From: Sphingomonas metalli
GTDB taxonomy: Bacteria; Pseudomonadota; Alphaproteobacteria; Sphingomonadales; Sphingomonadaceae
DNA length: 64,000 nucleotides
Assembly (NCBI RefSeq): GCF_014641735.1
Contig: NZ_BMIH01000001.1
Coordinates: 645,001-709,000, forward strand
Reading direction: 5' to 3'
Made by a program: the position numbers and the translations under genes
Notes under the pieces: model-generated
Databases searched by the model: none
Told to the model about the DNA's origin: nothing
The model's input: the letters and a program-made list of their open reading frames with translations, nothing else
Shown: positions 45,438-55,747 of the stretch, in pieces
Layout of the letters: each line of letters starts with the position of its first letter
Numbering within the stretch: the first letter of the stretch is position 1

Positions 45438-45756
45438 CAGGCGCGCTCCAACCGTCCGTCATCCCCGCACAGGCCGGGACGTGAGGCAGGAGGCAACGTC
45501 GAAAGGACACCCTCCCCACTATCCGCCACCCCGGCGAAGGCCGGGGCCCAGTTGGGGGACGGCGGCAAGTCGGCGGAACGCTTCACCCAGCTGGACCCCG
45601 GCCTCCGACGGGGTGGCGGCAAGACTTTCGTGCTGGTCGCGACATGCCCCGGCGTCCACCGCGCCGCAGGAACCAGCGGCCGACACACCTGCGGAACGGT
45701 GGATGCCGGAACACGTCCGGCAGGACGCACACAGCGCGTATGCGACGGAAAGTCGG
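45438..45756. other. Intergenic insert between efflux ATPase and permease genes
   Basis: No gene is seen. The stretch contains half a family A arm near 45460-45482 and the family B repeat at 45525-45618. The remaining 140 bases on the right have no recognisable feature. Because it splits an efflux operon, it could hold a promoter or simply be spread of repeats. Confidence 0.5.
45525..45618. repeat. Family B paired palindromic repeat
   Basis: GCCACCCCGGCGAAGGCCGG extended by CCCAGTTGGG at the left, and an inverted arm CCCCGGCCTCCGACGGGGTG at the right, spaced by about 45 bases. Confidence 0.8.
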
Positions 45757-46468
<712 letters not shown>

Positions 46469-46479
<11 letters not shown>

Positions 46480-47881
46480 CCGCCCCGCCCTGCTGGCGCC
46501 GCCGGCCCCCGCCGCCGCCAGCCCCGCCACCGGCTCCACGCCCGCCCGACGTCGCGTCGCCGGTAGCGAGTTGTCCGGTAATGACCTCCATCCCCGGCTT
46601 CAGCCCGCCGCCCAGCACCTCGGTCATGCTGCCATTGGTGTCGCCGGTGGTGATCTGCACCGCCTGCGGCTTGCCGTCCGCGCCCTTGACATAGACGGTC
46701 TGGGTCGCGCCGCGGCCCAGGGTCGCGGTGCGCTCCGGCCGGTCGCGGCGCGGGCGGAAGGTCAGCGAGCCGGCGATGCCGCCGCCGCCCTGCCCCTGGC
46801 CCTGCCCGGCGCCGGACGATGGGCGGAAGCGGAGGGCCGCATTGGGCACCAGCAGCACGTTCTTCTTGTCGGACGTGACGATGTCGGCGGTCGCGGTCAT
46901 GCCGGGACGCAGCTCACCATTGGCGTTGGCGACGGTCAGGTCAGCGGCGTAGCTCACCACTTGACCCGTCGTGGAGCCGGTGCTGGCGGTCGAGCTCGAC
47001 GAGGCGGTCGCCGCGCTCACCGTCAGGTTCGATCCCAGGTCGACGCGGGTGATCGTCGCGGGGAAGGTACGCCCGGGAAAGGCGTCGACGGTGAAGCTCG
47101 CCTGCTGGCCCAGCTTCACCTCGCCGACATCCGCCTCGTCGATCGCGACCTCCAGCTTCATCTTGGTCAGGTCCTCGGCGATGACGAACAGCGTCGGGGT
47201 GTTGAACGAGGCCGCGACCGTCTGGCCCGGATCGACCTGCCGCGCCAGCACCACGCCCGACACGGGGCTGCGGATGATCGCGCGCTGCCGCTGCGTCTGC
47301 GACTGGGCGAGCTGGGCGCGGCTCGCCTCCACATTCGCCTCTGCGGTGCGCAGCGCCGCCACCGCGCGCTGCGCATTGGCGCGCCCGGTCTGGAGTTCGG
47401 TCGCCGAGGGGACGCGGCCGTTCGATAGCTTGTACACCTCTTCCAGCCGGGCGAGCTGCGCGTTCGATTCCGCCACGGTCGCCTGCGCCTGCGCCACCTG
47501 TGCGCGATTGGCGGCGAGCTGGGCCTGGCCGGCGCGGATCTGGTCGTCGATCTGCTCGGGGTCGATCAGCGCCAGCGCCTGTCCGGCGGTGACGCGGTCG
47601 TTGACGTCGACCACCACGCGGGTGACGAGGCCCGACAGCTGCGAGCCGACCGTCACCTGGTTGGTCGGCGCGAGCTTGCCCGTCGCGGAGACGCTGACCG
47701 TCAGGTCGCCCTGCCGCACCGGCGCGGTCGCATATTGCGCCTCCTCGCCGCCCCGGACGCAGCGCGCGACGAGGAGCGCCAGCAGCACGAGGATCGCGGC
47801 CAGCACGCCCCATTTCACCCAGCGGCGCCAGGCGGGTACGGGCTTCACACCCAGGAATTCGTCGGTGGTCTGGTCGGCCAT
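46469..47881 (-). CDS. MacA-like periplasmic adaptor (HlyD family)
   Basis: A 470-residue membrane fusion protein. One N-terminal membrane helix (VLAAILVLLALLVAR region, about residues 20-36), lipoyl half-motifs GDLTVSVSATGKLAPTNQV and SGVVLARQVDPGQTVAAS, and a helical hairpin rich in Gln/Ala between them (IRAGQAQLAANRAQVAQAQA). The C-terminal part is unusual for long Gly/Gln/Arg-rich stretches, GAGQGQGQGGGG near residue 360 and GAGGGGGRRRQQGGAGG at the end. It connects the ABC pump to the outer-membrane factor. Its start overlaps that gene's stop (TGATG). Confidence 0.93.
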
Positions 47882-49389
47882 CAGCGCGCCTCTGTCTGGG
47901 TGGGTACGGGCACGGGAGCGGCGGTGCTGCCGGCCGGCGCGTCGCGCGGCGGGGCGACGGGAACGCGCGTCGCGTCCCAGCCGCCGCCGAGCGCGACATA
48001 GAGCGCGATCAGCGCGGTCGCCGCGTCCGACCGCGCCTGGGTCAGGCCGTTGCGCGCGGAGAGCAGCGCCGCTTCCTGCTGGGTCAGGGTGGTGAAGTCG
48101 GTCAGCCCCGACCGATACTGGCTGCGGCTGAGGATCGCCGAGTTGTTCGCCGCGTCATAGGCGATCGCGAACTCCCGTTCGCGCGCCCGGGCGGAGGCGA
48201 GCGCGACGATCGCATTCTCCACATCCTCCAGCGCCAGCAGCACCGTGCCCTTGTACGCGGCCAGTGCGATGTCGGTCGCCGCCTCCGCGCTGCGGACCTG
48301 GCTGCGCAGCCGGCCGCCGTTGAAGATCGCCTGGGTCAGTCCGGCGAACAGCCCGCCGGTGATCGCGTCGCCGAGATTGCCGATCGAGGTCGCGTTGGTG
48401 TTGATATTGCCGGTGATCGACAGCGCCGGGTAGAGCCGCGCCTTGGCCACCCCGATCTGGGCCGTCGCGGCGGCGAGGTTGCGCTCGGCCGCGCGTACGT
48501 CGGGCCGCTGGCGCAGCGTGTCCGCCGGGATGCCGGCCGCGACCGTATCGGGCCCCTTGGGGATGGGCCGCGGCGCTTCCAGCTGCGCCTTGAACGCGCC
48601 AGGCGCCTGCGCCGTCAGCACGCCGATCCGCGCGACCGCGGCGTTGTATTGCTGCTCGAGCTGCGGGATCGTCGCGGCGGTCTGCGCGCGCTGGCTGCGC
48701 GCCTGCTCCGCATCGAGCGAGGAGACGAGGCCGGCCTGCACGCGAAACCCGGCGATCTCCAGATTGTCGTCCTGCAACGCTAGGCTGGACCGTGCATTGG
48801 CGAGCTGCGCCTGCAGCGCGCGGGCGAGAACGTAGTTGCGCGCCACCTCGCTCTCGACCGAGAGCAGGACCGACGCATAGTCGTAGCCGGACGCCTCGTA
48901 CTGCGCGCGGCTCGCCTCCACCGTCCGGCGGATCTCGCCGAAGATGCCGACCTGATAGCTGGCCGACAGGCCCAGCGTATAGCTGTTCGATCCGCCGCCG
49001 CCGGTATCGACCACCGTCCCGTCGGGCAGGGTGAAGGAGCGCCCGCCGCCACGCAGATTCTCGTTGCGCTGATAGCCGGTGGAGCCGGACAGGGTCGGGA
49101 ACAGGCTCGACCGGCTCTGCACCAGACCCTCGCGCGCCTGGCGCAGCCGCCCGACCGCCTGCGCGATGTCGGTATTGGCAGTGGCGGCCTGCTGCACCAG
49201 CTGGCCCAGCACCGGATCGTCGAACCGGTCCCACCACCGCGTCAGGTCCTCGCGCGTGGTCGCGGTCGGGACGGACCATTGATCGGGCACGCCCAGCTCG
49301 GCCGGCGCCGCCGGACGGTAGTTCGGCCCGACCGAACAGGCCGCGAGCGGCAGCGTGGCGAGGGGAAGAAGAACGCGAAGGCGCGGCAT
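47881..49389 (-). CDS. NodT-type outer membrane efflux lipoprotein
   Basis: A 502-residue TolC-like channel of the NodT/OprM group. The signal ends with the lipobox LAAC (cysteine at residue 18) followed by SVGPNYRPA, typical for NodT lipoproteins. Two OEP repeats follow, with RWWDRFDDPVLGQLVQQA in the first and LRQRPDVRAAERNLAAATAQ at the start of the second. The C-terminus is Pro/Ala-rich. It is the first gene of the tripartite efflux operon (channel, adaptor, ATPase, permease). The substrate is unknown. Confidence 0.93.
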   Translation of the reverse strand: MPRLRVLLPLATLPLAACSVGPNYRPAAPAELGVPDQWSVPTATTREDLTRWWDRFDDPVLGQLVQQAATANTDIAQAVGRLRQAREGLVQSRSSLFPTLSGSTGYQRNENLRGGGRSFTLPDGTVVDTGGGGSNSYTLGLSASYQVGIFGEIRRTVEASRAQYEASGYDYASVLLSVESEVARNYVLARALQAQLANARSSLALQDDNLEIAGFRVQAGLVSSLDAEQARSQRAQTAATIPQLEQQYNAAVARIGVLTAQAPGAFKAQLEAPRPIPKGPDTVAAGIPADTLRQRPDVRAAERNLAAATAQIGVAKARLYPALSITGNINTNATSIGNLGDAITGGLFAGLTQAIFNGGRLRSQVRSAEAATDIALAAYKGTVLLALEDVENAIVALASARAREREFAIAYDAANNSAILSRSQYRSGLTDFTTLTQQEAALLSARNGLTQARSDAATALIALYVALGGGWDATRVPVAPPRDAPAGSTAAPVPVPTQTEAR

Positions 49390-49800
49390 GACTGTAGTGG
49401 ATGGACAACACGCCCGCCACTGTCCAGCGCGTTTATGTCGCAGATTGTCGCAGTACGACCGGTCCTTACCAGTGCATCTCGGTGCGACAGTCGGCACAGC
49501 GCACGGCGCCCTCGGGCACCGGGCTGTCACAGATGTCGCACCGTCCGCGGGTCCGTTGCCGCGTGACCGAAAAGAGCCTTTCGGCCACGCGGCGCGGAAC
49601 ATGGATGATGCGACCGAGGATCGTGGACGATCTGGTCATGGCTTCCTGTAATGCGGCCGGGTGAAATGGCATCGTCCGTTTGCACTAGAACGGATGCGAT
49701 TCCAGTCCTTCATCACGGGTTCACGGCCGGACCGGCAGGGCGAACCTTCCCGGAGCGCGCCGGCGTTGATCCCGCCGGCCATTTAGCGGATAGCAGCCCT
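49390..49800. other. Divergent intergenic region between efflux operon and M48 protease
   Basis: A 411-base region between divergent genes. It contains one possible small zinc-ribbon gene on the minus strand (49466-49639). The rest presumably holds the promoters for both flanking operons; no repeat of families A-E was found. Confidence 0.5.
49466..49639 (-). CDS. Possible small zinc-ribbon protein
   Basis: A 57-residue frame starting MTRSSTILGRIIHVPRRVAE. A basic N-terminal half is followed by two CxxC knuckles, CDICDSPV and CADC, 12 residues apart, which is the spacing of a zinc ribbon. An upstream ATG at 49672 would add 11 residues. No family is recognised. The well-formed cysteine pairs favour a real gene, but it could be chance. 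Confidence 0.42.
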   Translation of the reverse strand: MTRSSTILGRIIHVPRRVAERLFSVTRQRTRGRCDICDSPVPEGAVRCADCRTEMHW

Positions 49801-51162
49801 ATGAAGCGTTTCGTCGCCCGCCTGGCCAGCGCGCTGGCCGCTTCGATGCTCGTGCTGGTCCAGCCGGCGCTGGCGCAGTCGGTGCTGCGCGATGCGGAGA
49901 CCGAATCGCTCCTGAACGACATGTCCGCGCCGCTGGTGAAGGCGGCGGGGCTCAACCCGCGCGACGTCCACATCGTTCTGGTCAACGACGATTCGGTCAA
50001 CGCCTTCGTGGCGGGCGGGCAGACCGTCTATGTCCATTCGGGCACCATCTCCGCCGCCGATACCGCCAACGAGGTGCAGGGCGTCATCGCGCACGAGATC
50101 GGCCATATCGTCGGCGGCCATGTCGCGCTCGCCGATCGCGCCGCGCGCGGGCCGATGGGGATCAGCCTCCTCTCGCTCCTCGCCGGGGTCGCGGCGATTG
50201 CGGCGGGCGGCAGCGAGGCGGGGCTGGGCGTGATCGCCGCGGGACAGCAGGCGGCGCAGGGCAGCTACCTCGCCTTCTCCCGCACGCAGGAAAGCTCCGC
50301 GGACGCAGCGGGCGCCCGCTTCCTCAACGATTCCGGCATCACCGGGCGCGGCTATCTGTCCTTCTTCAAGAAGATGCAGCAGCTCGAATATCGCTACGGC
50401 ATCACCCGCAAGGTCGGCTTCCTGCTCGACCACCCCGTCTCCAGCGAACGCATCGCCAATCTCAGCGAAACGCTGGAGGAAGCGCCGTCGTGGAAGACAC
50501 CATCCGATCCGGCCCTGGAGGAGCGGTTCCGCCGCGTGAAGGCGAAGCTGCGCGGCTATGTCGACCCGCCCGAGAAGACGCTCCAGACCTATCCGCAGAC
50601 CGACCAGTCGATCTACGCCCATTACGCCCGCGCCTATGCCTTCCATAAGGCCGGCTATCCCGACAAGGCCGCGGCGGAGACGGGCGCCCTGGTCGCCGCC
50701 GCGCCGCGCGACCCCTATTTCCTCGAGATGCAGGGGCAGATCCTGCTCGAATCAGGCCAGCCGCGCGCGGCGCTGGATCCGCTCCGCGCCGCGACCGACC
50801 TGTCGCGCTCCAACCCGCTGATCGCCACCACGCTCGGCCATGCGCTGATCGCGACCGAGGACAAGGCGAACCTGCCCGAGGCGATTCGCGTGCTGCGCGT
50901 CGCCACCCAGCGCGACGACGACAATCCCTGGGCGTGGATGCAGCTCGGCACCGCCTATGAACAGACCGGCGACACCGCCCGTGCCGCGCTCGCCACCGCC
51001 GAGCGGGCGCAGATGACCGGCGATCCGAGAACCGCCGTCGTGTCCGCGCGTTACGCGATGGCCAACATCCCGGCGAACACCGCCGACTGGATCCGGGCGC
51101 AGGATATCGCGATGACCGCCGGCGATGCCGCCGCGGCCGACAAGAAGAAGAGGCGCCGTTGA
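49801..51162 (+). CDS. M48 family metalloprotease with TPR-like region (BepA-like)
   Basis: A 453-residue periplasmic protease. The signal peptide (LASALAASMLVLVQPALAQ) is near residues 8-26. The catalytic motif HEIGHIVGGH follows GVIAHEIGH, around residue 98, and ESSADAAGARFL supplies the third zinc ligand. The C-terminal half has TPR-like helices (YARAYAFHKAGYPDKAAAET, LGTAYEQTGDTARAALATAE). This architecture resembles BepA/YfgC, which degrades misassembled outer-membrane proteins such as LptD. Its stop overlaps the TTG start of the DsbA-like gene. Confidence 0.9.
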   Translation: MKRFVARLASALAASMLVLVQPALAQSVLRDAETESLLNDMSAPLVKAAGLNPRDVHIVLVNDDSVNAFVAGGQTVYVHSGTISAADTANEVQGVIAHEIGHIVGGHVALADRAARGPMGISLLSLLAGVAAIAAGGSEAGLGVIAAGQQAAQGSYLAFSRTQESSADAAGARFLNDSGITGRGYLSFFKKMQQLEYRYGITRKVGFLLDHPVSSERIANLSETLEEAPSWKTPSDPALEERFRRVKAKLRGYVDPPEKTLQTYPQTDQSIYAHYARAYAFHKAGYPDKAAAETGALVAAAPRDPYFLEMQGQILLESGQPRAALDPLRAATDLSRSNPLIATTLGHALIATEDKANLPEAIRVLRVATQRDDDNPWAWMQLGTAYEQTGDTARAALATAERAQMTGDPRTAVVSARYAMANIPANTADWIRAQDIAMTAGDAAAADKKKRRR

Positions 51163-51854
51163 CGAACTGGAAGATCCCCGCCCTGGCGGCGCTCGCGGGC
51201 GGGCTGATCGGCAGCGGCGGGACCGTGGCGTGGCAGCAGGCGCATGGCGACGCCTTCGCGGTCGCGCATGTCGTTGCCCATCCCGATCTCCTGTCCCAGG
51301 CGATCGACCGCTATCAGCAGGGGGAGGCGAAGGGGACCGTCGCCGCCAACCGGGCCGCGATCCTCACCCCCTTTGCCGGCGCGGTGGCCGGCAATCCCCA
51401 GGGCGACGTCACGCTGGTCGAATATTACGACTATAATTGCGGCTATTGCCGCGCCAGCCTGCCGATGATCCGCCAGCTGATCGCCGCCGATCCCAGGCTG
51501 AAGGTGGTCTTCCGCGAGCTGCCGATCCTCGCCGAGTCGAGCCGCGCCGCGGCCCGCATGAGCCTGCTCGCCGCGACGCAGGGCAAGTTCAACGCGTTCC
51601 ACGACACGCTCTATGCCGGTGGCCGCGTGACCGACGAGACCATCGCGGCCGCCGCCCGCAGCGCCGGCGTCGACACGAGCAAGCTCGCCGCCGCGACCCC
51701 GCGCATCGATGCGGAAATTCGCAGCAACCTCGAGACCGCCGCCAAGCTGGGGGTGAACGGCACGCCCAGCTGGGTCGTCGGCGACCGGATGCTCGCCGGC
51801 GCGCTCCCGATCGAGGAGTTGCAGCGCGCGATCGCCGAGGCGCGCCCGTCATGA
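51159..51854 (+). CDS. DsbA-like thiol:disulfide oxidoreductase
   Basis: A 231-residue thioredoxin-fold protein of the DsbA/Com1 group. A short N-terminal membrane or signal segment ([18 protein letters not shown]) precedes the domain. The active site is CGYC in [16 protein letters not shown], and the cis-proline loop is [11 protein letters not shown]. It probably forms or isomerises disulphides in periplasmic proteins. The start TTG 51159 overlaps the M48 stop as TTGA; AAGAAGAGG upstream is a reasonable ribosome-binding site. Confidence 0.9.
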   Translation: MTNWKIPALAALAGGLIGSGGTVAWQQAHGDAFAVAHVVAHPDLLSQAIDRYQQGEAKGTVAANRAAILTPFAGAVAGNPQGDVTLVEYYDYNCGYCRASLPMIRQLIAADPRLKVVFRELPILAESSRAAARMSLLAATQGKFNAFHDTLYAGGRVTDETIAAAARSAGVDTSKLAAATPRIDAEIRSNLETAAKLGVNGTPSWVVGDRMLAGALPIEELQRAIAEARPS

Positions 51855-52795
51855 CCGGGGCGGTGCTGACGCTGGCAGGCGTCGCCAAGACCTATGCCCC
51901 GCGCGGCAGCCAGCCCGGCACGACCGCGCTCCAGCCGGTCGACCTGTCGATCCGCCGCGGCGAGATCTTCGCGCTGCTGGGGCCCAATGGCGCGGGCAAG
52001 ACCACGCTCATCTCGATCATCTGCGGCATCGTCACGCCCTCGGCGGGCACGATCACCGTCGACGGTCATGACGCACAGGCGGACTACAAGGCCGCGCGCC
52101 GCGCGATCGGTCTCGTCCCGCAGGAACTCTCGACCGACGCGTTCGAGAGCGTGCTGGCGACCGTCAGCTTCTCGCGCCGCCTGTTCGGCCGCGCCGCCGA
52201 CCCCGCCTATATCGAACAGCTGCTCCGCGACCTCGCGCTCTGGGAGAAGCGCAACGCGCGGATCATGGAGCTGTCGGGCGGGATGAAGCGCCGCGTGCTG
52301 ATCGCCAAGGCGCTGGCGCACGAGCCCGAGATCCTGTTCCTCGACGAGCCGTCCGCGGGCGTCGACGTGGCGCTGCGGCGCGACATGTGGACGATGGTCC
52401 GCTCGCTCCGCGACCGCGGCGTCACCATCATCCTGACGACCCATTATATCGAGGAGGCCGAGGAGATGGCCGACCGGGTCGGCGTGATCGCCAAGGGCCG
52501 GCTGCTTCTCGTCGACGAGAAGGCGGCACTGATGAGCCGGCTCGGCAAGCGCACGCTCGACCTGACGCTGACCGAGCCAATGGCGGCGATCCCGGACGCG
52601 CTGGCCGACTGGCACCCGACCCTCGAACAGGACGGCCATGTCCTGCGCTACGTCTTCAACGCCACCGACGAGCGTACCGGCATCCCCTCCTTCCTGCGCC
52701 GCGTGCAGGAGCTCGGCATCGGCTTCAAGGACCTGGAGACGGCCAAGTCGAGCCTCGAGGACATCTTCGTCGATCTGGTGGGGGAACGGGCGTGA
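51851..52795 (+). CDS. ABC-2 type exporter ATPase
   Basis: A 314-residue ATPase of the DrrA/CcmA-type ABC-2 class. Walker A is [19 protein letters not shown], the signature is [19 protein letters not shown], Walker B is [13 protein letters not shown], and the switch histidine is in [14 protein letters not shown]-terminal extension of about 90 residues ends [16 protein letters not shown], as in DrrA-like proteins. It starts within the DsbA-like stop (ATGA). The partner permease lies after a repeat at 52944. Confidence 0.93.
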   Translation: MTGAVLTLAGVAKTYAPRGSQPGTTALQPVDLSIRRGEIFALLGPNGAGKTTLISIICGIVTPSAGTITVDGHDAQADYKAARRAIGLVPQELSTDAFESVLATVSFSRRLFGRAADPAYIEQLLRDLALWEKRNARIMELSGGMKRRVLIAKALAHEPEILFLDEPSAGVDVALRRDMWTMVRSLRDRGVTIILTTHYIEEAEEMADRVGVIAKGRLLLVDEKAALMSRLGKRTLDLTLTEPMAAIPDALADWHPTLEQDGHVLRYVFNATDERTGIPSFLRRVQELGIGFKDLETAKSSLEDIFVDLVGERA

Positions 52796-52804
52796 GCATG
52801 ACCA

Positions 52805-52941
52805 AGATCCTCCCCATTCATGGGGAGGGGGACCATGCGCAGCATGGTGGAGGGGGATCGCCGCAAGCGGGCCGCCCGTGGTCGTCCCCCTCCACCACCA
52901 GCCTGCGGCTGGCGGTCCCCCTCCCCGTACCGGGGAGGATC
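52805..52941. repeat. Family D paired palindromic repeat (supplies the permease ribosome-binding site)
   Basis: AGATCCTCCCCATTCATGGG at the left and CCCCGTACCGGGGAGGATC at the right, each a terminal hairpin, with inner arms GGTGGAGGGGGATCGCC and GGCGGTCCCCCTCCCC. The last GGGGAGGA (52932-52939) sits four to five bases before the permease ATG and is its only Shine-Dalgarno. Confidence 0.85.
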
Positions 52942-52943
52942 TG

Positions 52944-53705
52944 ATGAACCTCCACGGCATCTGGGCGATCTACCGCTTCGAAATGGCGCGGTTCGGGCGG
53001 ACGGTGTGGACCAGCCTGCTGGTCCCGGTCATCACCACCTCGCTCTACTTCATCGTCTTCGGCTCGGCGATCGGCAGCCGCATGAGCGAGGTGTCGGGCG
53101 TGCCCTATGGCGCGTTCATCGTGCCCGGGCTGATGCTGCTCGCGATCTTCTCGGAATCGATCCTCAACGCCTCGCTCGGCATCTACATGCCGAAGTTCAC
53201 CGGCACCATCTACGAGATCCTGTCGGCACCGCTCTCGCCGCTGGAAACGGTGCTGGGCTATGTCGGCGCGGCGACGACCAAGTCGGTGATCATCGGTCTC
53301 GTCATCTTCGCCACCGCGCACCTCTTCGTCGACCTGCCGGTCCTCCACCCCTTGGCCGCGGCGGGGTTCCTGATCCTGGTGGCGGCGACCTTCTGCCTGT
53401 TCGGCTTCGCGATCGGGATCTGGGCCAAGGGATTCGAGCAGCTCCAGGTCATCCCGCTGCTGGTCGTCACCCCGATGACCTTCCTCGGCGGCGCCTTCTA
53501 TTCGGTACAGATCTTGCCCGAGCCGTGGCGGACCGTGACGCTGTTCAATCCGGTCGTCTATCTGATCAACGGCTTCCGCTGGACCTTCTTCGGCACCAGC
53601 GACGTGGCGCTGGGGATCAGCCTGGCGGTGACGGGCGGCTTCCTGCTCGCCTGCCTCGCGTGGATCAGCTGGATCTTCCGGACGGGCTGGCGGCTGAAGA
53701 GCTGA
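52944..53705 (+). CDS. ABC-2 type exporter permease
   Basis: A 253-residue membrane protein with six expected helices, of the ABC-2 transporter family. Markers are MNLHGIWAIYRFEMARFGRT at the start, GLMLLAIFSESILNAS, and TPMTFLGGAFYSVQILPEPW, the last being the conserved C-terminal motif of ABC-2 permeases (YadH/NodJ-like). With the ATPase at 51851 it forms an export pump of unknown substrate. The start ATG 52944 directly follows the repeat-derived GGAGG. Confidence 0.92.
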   Translation: MNLHGIWAIYRFEMARFGRTVWTSLLVPVITTSLYFIVFGSAIGSRMSEVSGVPYGAFIVPGLMLLAIFSESILNASLGIYMPKFTGTIYEILSAPLSPLETVLGYVGAATTKSVIIGLVIFATAHLFVDLPVLHPLAAAGFLILVAATFCLFGFAIGIWAKGFEQLQVIPLLVVTPMTFLGGAFYSVQILPEPWRTVTLFNPVVYLINGFRWTFFGTSDVALGISLAVTGGFLLACLAWISWIFRTGWRLKS

Positions 53706-53721
53706 GCCGCGCCCCCCTCCC

Positions 53722-53857
53722 CCGTTCGTGCTGAGCTTGTCGAAGCCTGTCCTGAGCGCCTGCCTTTGCAGGCAGTCGAAGGGCACTGTTCTTCCTCGTG
53801 CCCCGAACGAGAGGAGAAGAAGAAAAAAAGCCCCCTTCGACAAGCTCAAGGCGAACG
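53722..53857. repeat. Family C paired palindromic repeat
   Basis: CCGTTCGTGCTGAGCTTGTC at the left, with an extra GAGCGCCTGC/GCAGGCAGTC internal arm, and CCTTCGACAAGCTCAAGGCG followed by AACG at the right. A poly-purine stretch (AGAGGAGAAGAAGAAAAAAA) lies between the arms. Confidence 0.8.
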
Positions 53858-53886
53858 CATTGGATCATGATCCCCTTGGCCAAACC

Positions 53887-53969
53887 CGTCGCCCCAGCGC
53901 AGGCTGGGGCCTTTTGCGGCTTCCGCCTCGCCCTCTGACGGGAAGATCCCAGCCTTCGCTGGGATGACG
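53887..53969. repeat. Family A paired palindromic repeat
   Basis: CGTCGCCCCAGCGCAGGCTG at the left and CCCAGCCTTCGCTGGGATGA then CG at the right, inverted. It lies directly after the family C repeat at 53722 and before the convergent CPBP protease gene. Confidence 0.85.
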
Positions 53970-53995
53970 CCCGGTCCAGCTTGGATGGATCACGG

Positions 53996-54682
53996 CTAAG
54001 GCGTTGCGCGCTTCTTCCGCGCCAACCACGGCCACAGCACCAGCCCGTTCACATCGATCAGCGCGTGGATCACCACCACCAGCCACAGCGCACCGCTCAT
54101 CAGATATACCGCCGCCATCACCCCGCCGAACACCGTCGTCGCGATCATGCCCCGCCATCCCTGATACCGGTGCATCGCCCCGAACAGCAGCGTCGCCAGT
54201 ACGAACCCCGCCGTCGCGCTCCCCGTCACCTCGGCGATCAGCAGCGGCAATAGCAGGCGGAAGAACGGCTCCTCGGTCCCGCCGGCCACCAGCGCCACCG
54301 CCGCGCCCCAGCCGAGCTCGCCGCGATGCCGCGGCATCAGCGCGCCCGGCCGTCCGATCGGCCGCCCGCCCCGCCGCGCCCGGATCGCCGCCGCGGCCAG
54401 ACCGAGCAGCACGCCCGCCAGGGCTCCCTCGATCAGATCGGGCGGCGCCATCGCCGGCAGCCACGCCCGCGCATCTGCGAAGTCGGGCGGCAGGATCCAG
54501 AGCGCCTCGATCCGGCCCAGCAGCGCCAGCGCGACCAGCGTCGGCAGCAGGAACGCACCCGCCGCCCGCGCCATCCACCGGCGATAGCGCGCCGTACCGG
54601 CCGCCTCGCCGCGCCCGCCGAACAGGAACCAGCCGGCCGCCGCCAGCGCCGCGATCAGCAGCAGCGGCGCGGCCGCGCTCAC
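53996..54682 (-). CDS. CPBP family intramembrane protease
   Basis: A 228-residue polytopic membrane protein of the CPBP (CAAX protease and bacteriocin-processing, Abi) family. The catalytic motif EExxxR appears as GGTEEPFFRLLLPLL near residue 140, and the conserved histidines are in FGAMHRYQGWRGMI and VVVIHALIDVNG. About seven membrane helices. Such proteins may process or degrade membrane proteins; the substrate is unknown. GTG 54682 overlaps the glpX stop (GTGA), giving a coupled pair. Confidence 0.88.
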   Translation of the reverse strand: MSAAAPLLLIAALAAAGWFLFGGRGEAAGTARYRRWMARAAGAFLLPTLVALALLGRIEALWILPPDFADARAWLPAMAPPDLIEGALAGVLLGLAAAAIRARRGGRPIGRPGALMPRHRGELGWGAAVALVAGGTEEPFFRLLLPLLIAEVTGSATAGFVLATLLFGAMHRYQGWRGMIATTVFGGVMAAVYLMSGALWLVVVIHALIDVNGLVLWPWLARKKRATP

Positions 54683-55644
54683 CCCAGCCGGTGCTCGCCC
54701 TTTACCCAGCGCACCGTGCCGGACGAGGCGCGCATCACCACGCTCTCGGTCGTCATCTTGCGACCCTGCCGCTTCACGCCGGCGAGCAGCGAGCCGTCGG
54801 TGACGCCGGTGGCGGCGAAGATGCAGTCGCCCCGCGCCAGGTCGGTCAGGTCGTACTGGCGGTCGAGGTCGGTCACGCCCCATTTCGCCGCCCGGGCGCG
54901 CTCGTCATCGTTGCGGAACAGCAGCCGCCCCTTGAACTGCCCGCCGACGCAGCGCAGCGCCGCGCAGGCCAGCACCCCCTCGGGCGCGCCGCCCGAGCCC
55001 ATATAGACGTCGATCGTCGTGTCCGGGTCGGTGGTCGCGATCACGCCGGCCACGTCGCCGTCGCCGATCAGCACCACGCCGCAGCCGAGCGAGCGCAGCT
55101 CGGCGATCAGCGCCTCGTGCCGCGGCCGGTCGAGCACGCAGGCGATGATCTCGGCCGGCTCGACGCCCTTCGCCGCGGCGATCGCGCGGACATTCTCCGA
55201 CGGCGACCGGTCGAGGTCGATCACCCCGGCCGGATAGCCGGGGCCGACTGCGATCTTGTCCATATAGACGTCGGGCGCGTTGAGCAGGCCACCCTTCTCC
55301 GCGATCGCCAGCACGGCGAGGCTGTTCGGCCCCGCCTTGGCGCAGATTGTCGTGCCCTCCAGCGGATCGAGCGCGATGTCGATCTCCGGGCCCTTGCCGG
55401 TGCCGACCTTCTCGCCGATGAACAGCATCGGCGCCTCGTCGCGCTCGCCCTCGCCGATCACGACGGTGCCGTCCATGTACAGCTCGTTGAGCGCCGCGCG
55501 CATCGCCTCCACGGCGGCGGCATCGGCCGCCTTCTCGTCGCCGCGCCCGACGAGCGTCGACGCCGCGATCGCCGCCGCCTCGGTCACGCGCACCATTTCG
55601 AGGACGAGAACCCGGTCGAGGACGTTGCTGACGGTCATGGCCAT
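54679..55644 (-). CDS. glpX: Fructose-1,6-bisphosphatase class II (GlpX)
   Basis: Gluconeogenic phosphatase, 321 residues. Metal-binding acidic blocks are VVIGEGERDEAPMLFIGEKV and IDIALDPLEGTTICA, with further family markers MDKIAVGPGYPAGVIDLD and VYMGSGGAPEGVLACAALRC. The ATG at 55644 has GGAGAG four bases upstream; ATG 55638 is also possible. In sphingomonads some GlpX enzymes also act on sedoheptulose bisphosphate. A family D repeat lies between this gene and dapD. Confidence 0.94.
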   Translation of the reverse strand: MAMTVSNVLDRVLVLEMVRVTEAAAIAASTLVGRGDEKAADAAAVEAMRAALNELYMDGTVVIGEGERDEAPMLFIGEKVGTGKGPEIDIALDPLEGTTICAKAGPNSLAVLAIAEKGGLLNAPDVYMDKIAVGPGYPAGVIDLDRSPSENVRAIAAAKGVEPAEIIACVLDRPRHEALIAELRSLGCGVVLIGDGDVAGVIATTDPDTTIDVYMGSGGAPEGVLACAALRCVGGQFKGRLLFRNDDERARAAKWGVTDLDRQYDLTDLARGDCIFAATGVTDGSLLAGVKRQGRKMTTESVVMRASSGTVRWVKGEHRLG

Positions 55645-55747
55645 GGAACTCTCCGAAGCGTTGAACATGTTAAACGCCGGGATAGGCGCGGTTGGCGGCC
55701 GGGGCAAGCGAAGAGGTAATCTCTCCGCGAGACAATGGTGTGACCAA

